DNA of 22,912 nucleotides. Source: Neelides folsomi (taxonomy: Eukaryota > Arthropoda > Collembola > Neelipleona > Neelidae). This document shows, piece after piece, positions 10,422-20,941 of the stretch. Made by a program: the position numbers and the translations under genes. Under the pieces are notes generated by a model. That model was not told where the DNA came from, did no database searches, and worked only from the letters and a program-made list of their open reading frames with translations. The stretch spans positions 1 to 22,912 of the forward strand of contig JAQGBZ010000654.1 in NCBI GenBank assembly GCA_034687125.1, written 5' to 3'. Each line of letters opens with the position of its first letter. The first letter of the stretch is position 1.

Positions 10422-10583
10422 ATCCATTAAGGAATGGTAAGTGGCCTTTTGACTCTAATGGCCTCCATATGAACTTTGTCCCTATCTTTGAATATTTGCT
10501 TTCCTTGTAAATGAACCCTAGTGTTTTTAAGGAGAGGTAATGAGGCTCACACAGAGGTTTGAAACATTCATTCCTTAATGGAT
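10422..10583. repeat. 15-bp inverted repeat pair ATCCATTAAGGAATG
   Basis: ATCCATTAAGGAATG at 10422-10436 is repeated exactly in reverse complement at 10569-10583, with 132 bases between. The similarity does not extend outward or inward. The left copy runs straight into a donor-like GTAAGT at 10437. It could be a long-range hairpin, a paired factor-binding site or the eroded ends of a small insertion; nothing in between decides. Confidence 0.45.
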
Positions 10584-10706
10584 CTATCGATAGAACTTCT
10601 TTTGCAAAATGTTAATGAATAGGATATAATGTGGCTTCTATTCAGTTTTCTCTTTTCCTCCCTCGGCTTGGTAACAATTTCATTTGTAAATAATTATTAT
10701 TCCTCG

Positions 10707-10722
10707 TCCGGCTCGAGCCGGA
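10707..10722. repeat. Perfect 16-bp GC-rich palindrome
   Basis: TCCGGCTCGAGCCGGA is its own reverse complement and stands out in AT-rich surroundings. Beyond one base each side, TCCTC on the left and GAGGA on the right continue the symmetry with a bulge. It could be a dimeric factor site or a small stem; function unknown. Confidence 0.5.
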
Positions 10723-11153
10723 GGATAGATTGTTGCGTATTTACACGAGCTTCCTTTCATCTCATCTTTTTTGTAACTTTTAATAATTCATGTTCTTTGC
10801 TTAGTTAAGTCAATTACCTCGGAGGTTTAAACCCTTCATTGTTTACATAATTATTTTCGCCTCCGACCCTTGTTTAAATTACTAACGAAGTTTAAAAGGA
10901 ATTTTTTAAAATCTTATTGTTAGAGTTAAATGAAGCCCATTCTTTCCCATTTCATTATTATTGACTCCTTGTCTCGCTAATTTTTCGATGCTTTATGAAT
11001 GACTAATTTTTTCCTATTGGGGTTAGCTAATTTAATGATTGAATATTTTCAGCGCTTTGAAGGTCCATTATTGTAAAATGTTTGATGTGGTATAAGGAAT
11101 GGATAGAAGGTAAATGGCTATGGATTTCTATGTAGATTCGATTATATTGAAAA

Positions 11154-11716
11154 TTGATCTCCGAATGCGTCGGGTCGCTGAGAGGGAGTAATCCAATAAT
11201 TTGCAAACTTGCTGTGGTGTGCAAGAAGAAGGGAATTGGGTTTTTGTCCTCAAAAGATCCTTTCAGCTATGACACGGGCGGATTTATATCCAAGTATGCC
11301 GATAGAGTTCGAAAGGGTCCCATTTCGATTTCATCTCCCCGATCCTCATTTCACCTCTAATGCCATCCAAAGTCCCATCTCGGCCCTCTAAAGTGGCCTT
11401 TATAAATTCCCTTTTCGACTCGAATTTCCCATTGTTTCACTGTGATGGTCCTATCTTCATTGCTCTTCATGAGCTTCATTCACCCGTTCTACCTTCAACC
11501 TCTAATGACTCCTCTTTCTCCATAATTACCTTCTTCTATTCCCAGAGTTTAAAACTCCTCTCTATTAAACTCTCCTTCCATTGCCGATGGATTAAACTCA
11601 AGGGTCCTTTAAAAGACTTCATTTTCCCTTTATCCTCTTATCTATTTTTCATTTCCTTTAATTGCACTTTTAAATTAATTAACATTTATACCTACTGTAT
11701 ATTAAAATATCTATGA
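11154..11716. other. Base-balanced, stop-poor island without supportable gene
   Basis: Several overlapping frames stay open here on the plus strand (up to 118 codons), none with recognisable domains, consistent splice borders or protein-like composition. The reading is that stop codons are scarce because local GC is higher. The sequence is rich in TCATTTC-type pyrimidine runs. It could be conserved regulatory DNA inside a long intron. Confidence 0.35.
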
Positions 11717-11824
11717 AAAACTAATTGATCTTTTTATACAAAATGATGAAGATGAAAAGGATCTCTCTAATGGGAATTTAATGCATTTTTTAACCAATTT
11801 ATTTAAAGTGGATTTGAAAATCAA

Positions 11825-11942
11825 TTTAATATTATCATTTTTTACTCATTTAATAACATAATTTTTTACTTATTTAATAACATAATTTTTTACTCATTTA
11901 ATAGCATCATTTTTACCCATTTAATATTACCATTTTTACTCA
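11825..11942 (+). repeat. Tandem repeat, five units of 23-24 bp
   Basis: Units start at 11825, 11849, 11873, 11897 and 11920. Each begins TTTAATA and ends TTTACTCA or a close variant. Units 2 and 3 are nearly identical, and 4 and 5 are one base shorter. It is an AT-rich minisatellite with no coding role. Confidence 0.85.
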
Positions 11943-12679
11943 TTTATTTTTTATATGGGAATAGTCCCATCATTTGTTTAATGAAGAGATTTTACAGATT
12001 ACCATTTTAGATCTCATGATCGAAATCGATGCTCGAAATTGAGAAGGATAGGATGTTTAAGTTTAACTGGGGGGATAAAGGATTGAGTCAATTGAGATTA
12101 CCCAGATGTTGTGGGCCTTGTGGTTGAATGGAAAAAAATGGAATGCAATCATATGAGATAATATTTGGTAACTGGTGGACAAAAGTAGTGGTAAAAGACG
12201 CAAAAAAGTTTTCCTAACTTTCTACACTCTGATACTATAAGTTGATAATATAAGTTATAGTCAGTTATACTATCCTAGTTAAGTGTAAATGTATTCGTCC
12301 AGGGAGCAACAATAAAGTGCGTGGAGCTGTTATTATAAATTATGGATGTGAATATAGGCGAATTGCAACCTCAGGTTGACAGGAGATAAATTTATGGAGT
12401 TGGGAGACCCTCCTGTAGGTAATTCAACCCACAGAACTTACACTTCTTCACTCAACCTAATAATACCATTCGGTAACAATGGCCATTCTCCCCATTTATC
12501 TTCCCCTTTCATTATTTCCCTTCTTCCTTTTGGTTATCTGGGGAGTCTGGGTGTTGGCAGAAGTAGAAAGTCAGAGAATGGCGGTAAGTTTGGGAAAGGA
12601 TTGATAGAAACCCTTGCTCACTTTTGAGCCTATTTAAAGAAGAGATAAACAATAATAATATTCTTTTTCCTTCTTGGCC

Positions 12680-12707
12680 CATTCCCTCCATGGCCATGGA
12701 GGGAATG
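12680..12707. repeat. Perfect 28-bp palindrome
   Basis: The half-site CATTCCCTCCATGG is followed without spacer by its exact reverse complement, giving 28 bases of perfect symmetry centred between 12693 and 12694 on CATGGCCATG. Flanks do not continue the symmetry. A perfect palindrome this long is unlikely by chance in about 23 kb, and no transposon or gene explains it. Confidence 0.7.
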
Positions 12708-13018
12708 AGAATGGAAGATTGAAGGAACGATATTGGAGAGAAGCTTTGCATTTTTTGAGTCTATGAAAACTATTCGGAGAGATGAGAGAAGAGGGTGAAG
12801 TTTTTTCCCAATGTTTTTTCTCTCTTTTTCTCCCTATCACATATCGGTCTTATTAAGAGACGGATGTTTAAAAGGGGAGTTTAAAGTCTCAAGGTGCGGA
12901 TTTTAATTTTCAAACATTCTCGCTAAGGGCCCCTAAAGGAAAGGGTCTGGAAAGTGTCGAAGGAATGGAAATGAATGATTTAAGGCACGCTTTATTTTGA
13001 CAAACAATGTGAGTGGAA

Positions 13019-13087
13019 TCCAAAGTGGCACTTCACAATGTTCACAACCAACCTTTTTACATAGCCAAGTTGACTTCCACTTTGGAC
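13019..13087. repeat. Small inverted repeat TCCAAAGTGG / CCACTTTGGA
   Basis: TCCAAAGTGG at 13019-13028 and CCACTTTGGA at 13078-13087 are exact inverted copies with 49 bases between them, enough for a hairpin in RNA. No miRNA-like extended stem surrounds it. Confidence 0.35.
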
Positions 13088-14007
13088 CATTTTGAACTCC
13101 AAAAGCTTAACTTGGGGTTGGAAAATATGCGTGTAATGAAGTGACGGAAAATTTTGTATTTTCATAACAAGATCCCAAGAATTTCACAAAGTGAGTGTAA
13201 GTATGCGAATGGTATGGAAGAAGAAGGTTTGAAATATTTCTAATATTTAAATCCCTTATCCTTTTCATTCAATCTCATATTCTATGACTTTGGACCACCA
13301 CCACACTGAAGAAGGTACATTTAATCCTTGTGGAGAAACTTTTGAACAAAAGCGGTCGACTCATTGTGGCTTTTGGCCTCGGAGAATTCTTCGGATTTTT
13401 ATTCTACCCAGTGAAATTTAATATGAAGAGACGAAGGGGAGATTTAAATGAAACGAGTCCCCATCCTGGACCTTTTAGATCCTACGTGAGGTGACTCAAT
13501 TTCCATATAATAGAATGGTAATCCGATGAGTTCTGGTCCTTCCTCCGCTGGGCTCTTGATGGGAGCATTATGCTGTACAAAGGGAGAACCTCGTTGACTC
13601 CCAGCACAAATTGTCCACTTTGAGATTCAAAGGAAGGTTAACAATGATTGCTCACAATGACATTTCCATTCCTTATTTGGACTGGGAGGGATTTGACTAT
13701 TTGGTCAAGTTTGTTTGAAGGAGATTTGTTAAATCCTTTTTTGTTCATTAAATACACTTTACCCAAATTGTTTATTTTCCACCAATTTTTCCAACAATTT
13801 TAATTAAGTTTAATAGCACATTGTTCATTAATACTTAATACGTTTATTTAGGGGAGTACAATTACAATTATAATTAATAATGGATGTTTTAAATGGCATA
13901 AATAATGATTCGTTTATTAAGATACGGTAATGTAATTGTAATTCGGAATGAGGAAGGTTTGTAAAAAGAGGAATAAGTATTCTATGTGATCTATCATTTC
14001 GGTACAG

Positions 14008-14133
14008 GAACTTCCACATGATCAGTTTGGGTATGAAGACGATTCTCCGATTTCCAGAAATCAACCGATGGGGCGTGGACAAAGATCCGGTGGTGATCTT
14101 GTATGGGAACTGGCTTCGGGATATAGATTATAG
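14008..14133 (+). CDS. Candidate terminal exon, 41 codons, unknown protein
   Basis: An acceptor-like pyrimidine tract ending TACAG precedes a frame that starts ELPHDQFGYEDDSP, contains QPMGRGQRSGGDLVWEL and ends at TAG. Its polar, Gly/Arg-rich composition reads like a real C-terminus, but a second frame over the same bases is also open. The frame would join a phase-0 donor. It does not fit the phase-1 donor at 8162 directly, so any link to the signal-peptide exon needs further exons. No family is recognised. It may be no more than open frame in balanced DNA. Confidence 0.25.
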   Translation, partial: ELPHDQFGYEDDSPISRNQPMGRGQRSGGDLVWELASGYRL

Positions 14134-15089
14134 GTTTCATAATTTAGATTTGAGAATTTTTGTGATTCGAATTTCAATTTGTGAATTTGAATTAATTTAT
14201 TTCGTTTTATTTGTTTTTATTATCTAAATATTTCATTTATGTTTTAAAGGTTTGATAGTGTTTTTATTAATAATCATGTTTTAGAAATTAACATGAGTAA
14301 ATCTATATATACCTAATGTAGATTATATATTAATAATGTATTTGCTTTTAAATTGAACGTTTTAATATGTTTTTATAAATTAATGTTATTTATTTACGAG
14401 TTAATTATGAAAAGGTAGATTAGCTTAATAAATATAATTTATGATTCACATTTAATGCTGGAAGTATGATTTAAATGAAATTAAAATGTTTGTGACGATT
14501 GGAATAAGTTTAATGTTTCAGAAATCTGAGTCAACGGTGAAGAACACATGGCGAAGTGTTTTTTAAACTTGGGAATAAAAGAAATGTCAAGATTTGAGAA
14601 ATGATTATACTTGGCATAATTCGACATGATTTATTATCCATGAATGCATTTATGGGCATTGCACAAATTGGTATTTGATTCTTCCTTGACATTTACTACG
14701 TGAGGTGTTTTAAGCTCAATTCAATTTCCATTTTCAAATTTCTCACCTTGTCAGTATGGTGTTTAGGAGGGGCCTAAAAGGTTTCATGGATTTTTATCAG
14801 TTGGTTTACACTCCTGGGCTTTTAGTTGTTTCGGATGAATTTAATTTACGGATTTATTTTCAAATTAAAGTTGAGTCCTTTTTAATAATCTCCATTGTTC
14901 GTAAAACTTAATCTTGCGAAATTTTCTAATAGTAGATTTCCACAGGTAAATTGATACGTGCTTGAATTTAATTTGATGATTCCTTTCATTTAAATATTTC
15001 AGACATTTGCATGATTAGTAAATAGAGTAAAGGCATTGGAGAATGGTTTGTGAAGATATCTTGAATTTAGTATATTTAATGCTTTATTT

Positions 15090-15930
15090 ATGCAGAGATT
15101 AAAAGTATCTGTGAGTGATGTGGATTTGAGGAAAGATGTATTTTGTCTGGCTGGTTGCCATAAAGGAATCTCCGTTCCTCCTCCGCCCCGAAGAACCCGT
15201 TTAATTCTCCAATTTCCCTATTTTTCATGTTCCGGTTGGGAGAGGGTGGGAGGGCAAGGAGGGAAAGTTCCTTCGGAAATGAATGTTTTTCTGTGTCAAG
15301 AGAAGCCATTAAATTGAAAATGTGTGTAGTCTTCTTACGGATAGGAAGTTGTCTTCAACTTTGTAGACCCATTGGCCGGTGGCCATTACTGTCCCTTCAA
15401 TTGCTCCTCTCCTACATGCATTTCATTTCACAGACTCCCGTCGACAAATTTGGGCCCTTTCACACATCCTTCTTTTCCACAGTCGAAGGATCCTCCCAAT
15501 CTCAAACCAATGGATGGATGGATGGAGTACTCACAATGACTATTTACCCGTCTCACGTCCACTCCATCCAAGAAACTTTCTTTTTCACACCATTGTTCCT
15601 TTAATATCCGACTGCTTTCCTTTACAAGTCCGATTGTTTGTGAAACTTGGGAGGAATCTTCTTTTAATATCGATTGGGAATCGATCAAAGTATCTTTGTG
15701 TGAATATCCGTTTTCTGTGTAAATACACCTTTCTCGTATGGAGAGTTTCTCCTTCCGGCGAATGTGACAGAAGGGAGCTTGGCTACATTTGGATCCTTTC
15801 AATGTCGCAGAGGACTGGCAAGTCTTCTATTTGTTCTCAACCTCTTGGGGATTCAAGTGAGATTTTAATACGTCAGGAAGAGATCCTTAACATTGGTCCT
15901 TGTGAAAACACGCAATATGCCGTATAAATA
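15090..15930. other. Stop-poor island open on both strands, no supportable gene
   Basis: Long frames overlap on the plus strand (15227-15604 with 125 codons, 15379-15927 with 182 codons) and the minus strand (15428-15802 with 124 codons). None shows domain motifs or a clear initiation or splice context, and the products mix hydrophobic and basic residues without pattern. Several frames being open together points to local base composition rather than coding. A GCAG acceptor at 15092 followed by AGATTAAAAGTATCT and a GTGAGT donor could be a micro-exon, but nothing supports its use. Confidence 0.35.
15510..15525 (+). repeat. ATGG microsatellite, four units
   Basis: Four exact ATGG units lie within the stop-poor island. 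Ordinary simple repeat. Confidence 0.8.
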
Positions 15931-15945
15931 CTATTGATATTACCT

Positions 15946-15994
15946 TCATACATGTAGGTATGTACATACATAGGTATATGTATGTATGTATATG
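15946..15994 (+). repeat. TATG/TACA simple repeat
   Basis: An imperfect run of TATG, TACA and TAGG tetranucleotides directly follows the stop-poor island. Ordinary microsatellite, partly self-complementary. Confidence 0.75.
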
Positions 15995-17232
15995 GAGGTT
16001 TCAAAGGTTTAGGGAATTTCATTTGAAAAAAATGAGGAATTTGATGAAATTTCGATGTTGAGAAGAATAACTGTTTGGTGTATTTTCGGGTGTAAAGAGT
16101 TTAGTGGTGGAAACATCTTTAAGTTATTGTTCATTTAAGGAGAATCTGTCGAGTTTGAAAAGGACACTTCTTTCCTTTTGATGTGAAAGGAGATTGACGT
16201 ACAAGGTTCGATGTTCAACTCTCGTGTTCTTTCATCTCTTTGGAGTCTATTGGAATCCTCTTGTGATAATCTCTTGTGTTTCTCCTCGATTTTCGGCGTG
16301 TTTGTACGAGAGGATCTCCTTTGTCACTTTCCCGTGAAGGCTTTGAGAGCGGGGGAGAACAGTTTGGTTTCTTGTTATAAGTATACTAAAAAATAAATTG
16401 TATTTGAGAGGAACTCCAGTTTCTCGCCCATCATTTCGGCATCATGTGACGGGCGACGGTGTCTTTCATTTCAAGCTCTTAAACCGGAATGTGTCTTTTA
16501 CGAACCGATATTTCACAGGGAAAAACCATCCAACCTACTATTTAATTCTATTAGAGGAAGTTCTATTAAAGATCTATAAAGGTTCTGGAATTGTCTATCC
16601 CCATTTGTCTGGTATAATCCAATCATAATTCATAAAATGAGTACATTGGGGATGAATAAGGAAGTCGTTGATTCTGAATGTGAGTTGGAAACTTTTGGAT
16701 TTCTTCTCAATTACCTTCACATTGTTGGGAAATGAGAGATCGAGGCGCATTTTGTTTTAGGTTGAATTAGCTGGAACCTTTAAGGTTTTTTTATGTTGGG
16801 CGTCGGTCGACTCACGAGAAAAATGAGTGGCCACTTGAGTCCATTAAGGCCTTCTTGACAACCTGAAGACGGCTAATGGTCGAAATTGTGGACTTATATG
16901 GGAAGTGTTCTCCGCTCCCTTCTCATACAAACTGCTAGGAGACAGCTAGGCATGAAACTCTTTTAATCATCTTGTATGATGTTTACTCCTATGTCTATTC
17001 ATGTTAAGTATATTTTCTTGTATCTGGTCATAAAATATTTCTCACTTTCATATCCATGATAATTGAAGTGCTTTTGTGGCATTTTGCAATTTTTTTAATT
17101 TGAAGATGAGACCACAGTCAGCATATGAAATTAACATTTTATACTTTGAATATGATATGATACGAAAAAATATGATATTGTGTTATATAAACTTATAAGA
17201 CTAATAGTGAAGGTGGTAAGATAGCACATTAG

Positions 17233-17310
17233 GATAATACGGTCAATTCTCCTCGTGGTCCATTTGTGGGACGTGGGAGTTGGGGTGTGGAAGGAGTCTC
17301 ATTCTCTTAA
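17233..17310 (+). CDS. Weak candidate terminal exon, 25 codons
   Basis: After ACATTAG, a phase-0 frame reads DNTVNSPRGPFVGRGSWG and reaches TAA after 25 codons. Gly, Arg and Trp content is reminiscent of RGG-type tails, but the frame is short and the acceptor lacks a pyrimidine tract. Listed because a small exon here cannot be excluded. It is probably not coding. Confidence 0.12.
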   Translation, partial: DNTVNSPRGPFVGRGSWGVEGVSFS

Positions 17311-17499
17311 GCAATCAAAATGCATATTTCGCTCCCATAAATTTCACGCATAATTCCAATTCAATTTCCCGACGTAATTTAATATCCCTGGAGTCGTTCC
17401 GCCATTGGTTCGGGATTGAACATTACAAACTTACAATGTACGAGTACTCGTATATCCTATTTCGTCGTAACAGATGAATTCGGGGATCCGGAGACACTT

Positions 17500-18685
17500 T
17501 GTCAACATGGGCAGGACACACGCTTTGATACTTTTATTCCACAAATTAATTTTTCCTTAATTTCCTTCCTTTTTCTTGACATTTGATCTTTTTTACTAAA
17601 ATTGGCAATATCAATTACTGTAAAGTCAACCCTGGATTATATTTTATACTTCAATTTATTATTTGAGATGTTTTTGCATATATCTTTTTTAATCGCAAAA
17701 TATAATCGGTCAAAATATGTTAAAGGTAAGATTAATTTGTTGATGGCTTAAAGGACGGAAAAGTTTGATGAACTAGTTTATATTAAATAGGTTATGCTCA
17801 CAGAACAGTTAGCTGTGATGAATTAGTTGAATAAAACTTTAAATATAAACTTGTAAGGTAAGAAGAATAGTAAACAATAAAATGGGCTATATGAAGTTAT
17901 GCATAATTTATGATGATGCTTTTTGTGAAATTCTTCGCAGAGATTCAACTGGGAAGAGATAATGTATTGGTTATAGTTTTGCTGCTGAGAAGTTTTGCGT
18001 ATTGTGTTTATTTAATATTAGCGAGCTACCATTTGACTTATGTAAAGAATTTACTTTCCAAACTTTTTAAATAATTCATCAAAGAAGAGAATGTAAAGAA
18101 AAGGGGTAGAATGCCAATTAATAATTAACTTACTTTAGAAATTCTCCTCTGCAAACTTCTCTAGAAATCCTCCGTGTGCTCATCTTCTTTATTTATTTAT
18201 TGAAATCTGCAACTACTTTCGACCAATGTTTTCAATTCTCGGGATGAAATAAGTTCATGTCAACTTGACTTTCCTTACCCACTTTTGTCTTAATAATCAA
18301 CTGCATGCAAATGGTGAATTAGATGGTGTTGAACATGGTTTATTTGAATTCGAAATGAAAAGTTAATTTTACGTTTCATATTTCTCAATTTAAAATTCTT
18401 TTTGCATCTCTAAGCTAAATAGGTAAATTCAATTTAATTAAATATAATTTCCTTAATTATGATTTAAAATGCGGATTGGCTAATTAAATAAATAATTTGT
18501 TTGTTTCTTATACTATTGCTTAAACCTTTTAATACATTTAAATATATTTATGCTTTTTATAATTACATAATTAAAAAGATTTAATTATCTATTACTAATT
18601 CCAAATACAATTTTAATTTATATTTATCAATAATAATATTTTTATGTTTAATTTAAATTATTATAAAGCTTAAAGTCATTCGTAG
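17500..18685. other. AT-rich stretch before the 18686 coding segment, nothing recognised
   Basis: AT-rich with many stops. An acceptor-like TTCGCAG at 17940 is followed by a frame of about 40 hydrophobic codons that shows no family. If 18686 is a true terminal exon, this stretch is its upstream intron. Confidence 0.4.
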
Positions 18686-19118
18686 AAAGTGAAGAAGCCC
18701 GATGGCTTTGAGGGAGGACCATGGAAGGATTTGCGAGCAAGAAAGTTAGGGCCAATTCCAAAAGAACCGTTAGAGGTTGAGAAGTATCACTGGATGCTTC
18801 GGATTAAGGAACGCATTCGACATCGTGAGGAAGGAACTCTGATTCAAGCCGAGTTTCCGTTTTAAATTCCCTAATTTGAAGAAGTTTATTATGCCTTTAT
18901 TTGCAATTGGTTCAGATTGGAACAATAGACCACATGTATCAGTTATTTTGTTCCCGCAAGACAACGAACCTCGTCTTCTGAGGTGGAAAACAGTAGCGAC
19001 GTCAACTGAGGATTTGGCAAAGACATTCAAATCCTTTTCTTTGAAGGATATATCCGACATATCCATGAAAGCAGTTGGAACTGTCTTGGAGGATATGGAG
19101 AAACCCAAAGGGCTGTAA
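18686..19118 (+). pseudogene. Terminal coding segment of an unrecognised protein with one +1 frame change
   Basis: After an acceptor-like ATTCGTAG, one frame runs from 18686 to TAA at 18863-18865. It contains KKPDGFEGGPWKDLRARK and HWMLRIKERIRHREEG. A second frame, open from 18843 to TAA at 19116-19118, contains FIMPLFAIGSDWNNRPHVS and ends MEKPKGL. Skipping one base in the run TTTT (18860-18863) joins the two without a gap, for about 143 codons. Both parts have strong protein-like composition, so this looks like one coding segment with a single-base break. It could be a sequencing or assembly error in a homopolymer, a young pseudogene, or programmed frameshifting. No upstream exon was found and I do not recognise the family. 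A 119-codon minus-strand frame over the same bases (18770-19129) is treated as a shadow. Confidence 0.55.
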
Positions 19119-20700
19119 TGGGGAAACATTTATTCATTATTTTATTATTATTTTAATTATTATGAATATTATAATTATAAAAGTTATTTCATACATAATG
19201 TTAAATTAACCCATTTAAATATTATATAACTTTTAAAATGATTTATTTGTAATTCAATTACAAAATTATTAAAATCTTTAACAATTTGCAGCTATCAATT
19301 ATTGATAGATTAGTGGAAGAATCACTTTGTTGAACAAAAATTTATTTTAATATAAATATTTATTATTTTAATATATCTTATACCTAATAATATACCTAAC
19401 AAATTATAATATATAAAATTTACATATTACATATTTTATAATTATTTAATATTAATTAAATGTTACTCTTATTTTTAATGATTTAATATCAATTCGAAAT
19501 TTCAAAAGATATAGGAATGAAAACTTTGAACTTCAATTCATAATTATATCAACTTGATAAAAAGGTCTTATTCGTGTATTACTATTTGTACTCTATAAAC
19601 ATTTTATTTCATTTGCTGGTGCAGCCCATTTTAATGACCATAATGAAAATGTTAGTTAAAAGAGAAATATCTTTCTAAAAACGAAAATTTGAGGTGTATG
19701 TAAAAGTAGATTATTCTGACAATGAATTCATTATTTCTTTACTACACAGTCAAGACAAAGAGCCTTTCTTAATTTAAATCTCCAGTGATTACGTGTCTTT
19801 TCATCTTTTGTGAATCATGATTCTCGCTGGAATTAATTAATGATGACGATTCGTCTTTCCTACTTTGATCTTCGAAGTACGAGTATCTACATAAAATTTA
19901 ATATTATAACAAGTACAATAGATAATACACAATATGTATTTATAGTAGATATTGTTTCAATAAAAAGTCAAAATCTCTTCGAAACAAGGAAAATTGAATC
20001 TAGTCTTTAATTAATTTAGTATATAAATTAATGTAGTAGTGGAGGAGTATTAGGATGATAATGAATGCTTCATATTTCACTCTCCGTCAATTCCTGTCAA
20101 AGAGAGGGAATGCAGTAATTAGATTTGAGTTGAAGAGATTCATTGGGCTCAGGAGAGGATTCCGTGGGATTCATCATAGGCCCCAATATAAAGAGTTCCT
20201 TCAGAGTAATTGAATTATTTGGAGAATAAAGGGGAGGTTCTTGGGCTGCACCAGCTCAAAGTCAAAAGATTTTATTGACCAATTTCACAAGAGACAGTGA
20301 GAGAGTAATATGAAGAGACAAATATCCGACTTCTTCAATTACTTTTTTATTTCCTAATTTTTTTCTTCTAACCAAACCTTCATTTCATCCTTTTTTGAAA
20401 GAAACCACTAATTTTAGACTTTTACTTCGCAATCTTTGGCGTAAAGTGTGACTTTACTACTGACACTAACATTTGTATTTTTTGCAAAATGGTTAAGTAG
20501 TTACTTGTATTTTACCTGAACATTACTTACTGAACTTAACCTATTGATTTTTATTTTTGAAAAATTTATTTTAATTAATTCATTCATAATGAATACCAAT
20601 ATTATTAATATTAATAAAATAAATTTTAATCTCCTTTAGATTGGACATCATTTACCCAATGAGCATATTTATTAATCCGCTTTGATAGAGTTTGTTTTAT
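19119..20700. other. AT-rich intergenic stretch, nothing recognised
   Basis: Very AT-rich just after 19119, then mixed composition from about 20040. No open frame of note and no recognisable RNA gene. Three-prime processing of the preceding segment would fall here, but no clear AATAAA follows it closely. Confidence 0.5.
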
Positions 20701-20752
20701 TATTTGTGTGGGTGTGGTGGTTTATTTTAAACTTTTAAAGCCTATTTATCCC

Positions 20753-20941
20753 ATGCATATGAATGAAGGTTACGGTTTTACTATTACAACTCCCAACAAG
20801 ATATTCTTGCATGTGTATGGTGAATATTATGAAGAATTGAACGAGACGATTAAGAGCATCTTCATGATAGTGTATTCATACGAGTTACATTCAACTTGGT
20901 CTGCATGGAAAACTCATTTTCATTTGTCTTCTCCCCATTAA
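20753..20941 (+). CDS. Doubtful small open frame, 62 codons
   Basis: ATG at 20753 opens a frame containing NEGYGFTITTPNKIFLHVYG, followed by EEYY-like acidic/aromatic residues, ending at TAA after SSPH. The composition is moderately protein-like and the frame also extends upstream without ATG. There is no signal peptide, domain or splice evidence. Most likely a chance frame in balanced DNA. Confidence 0.15.
   Translation: MHMNEGYGFTITTPNKIFLHVYGEYYEELNETIKSIFMIVYSYELHSTWSAWKTHFHLSSPH

Noticed and set aside
11825..11942. Regular repeats considered as a CRISPR-like array
   Set aside because: Units are contiguous without unique spacers, AT-rich, and in an intron-bearing genome; a simple minisatellite.
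15379..15927. Longest open frame in the window (182 codons)
   Set aside because: No domains, overlapping frames are also open on both strands, and no initiation or splice context; composition explains it.
17475..17490. GAATTC close to GGATCC, resembling a cloning linker
   Set aside because: Flanks show no vector sequence and the spacing does not match a complete polylinker; chance occurrence is sufficient.
18860..18867. Possible -1 slippery heptamer TTTAAAT
   Set aside because: The codon register of the upstream frame does not place it as X-XXY-YYZ, and the needed shift is +1, not -1.
18770..19129. 119-codon minus-strand frame
   Set aside because: It mirrors the plus-strand coding segment, which has the more protein-like composition and an acceptor; taken as a shadow.
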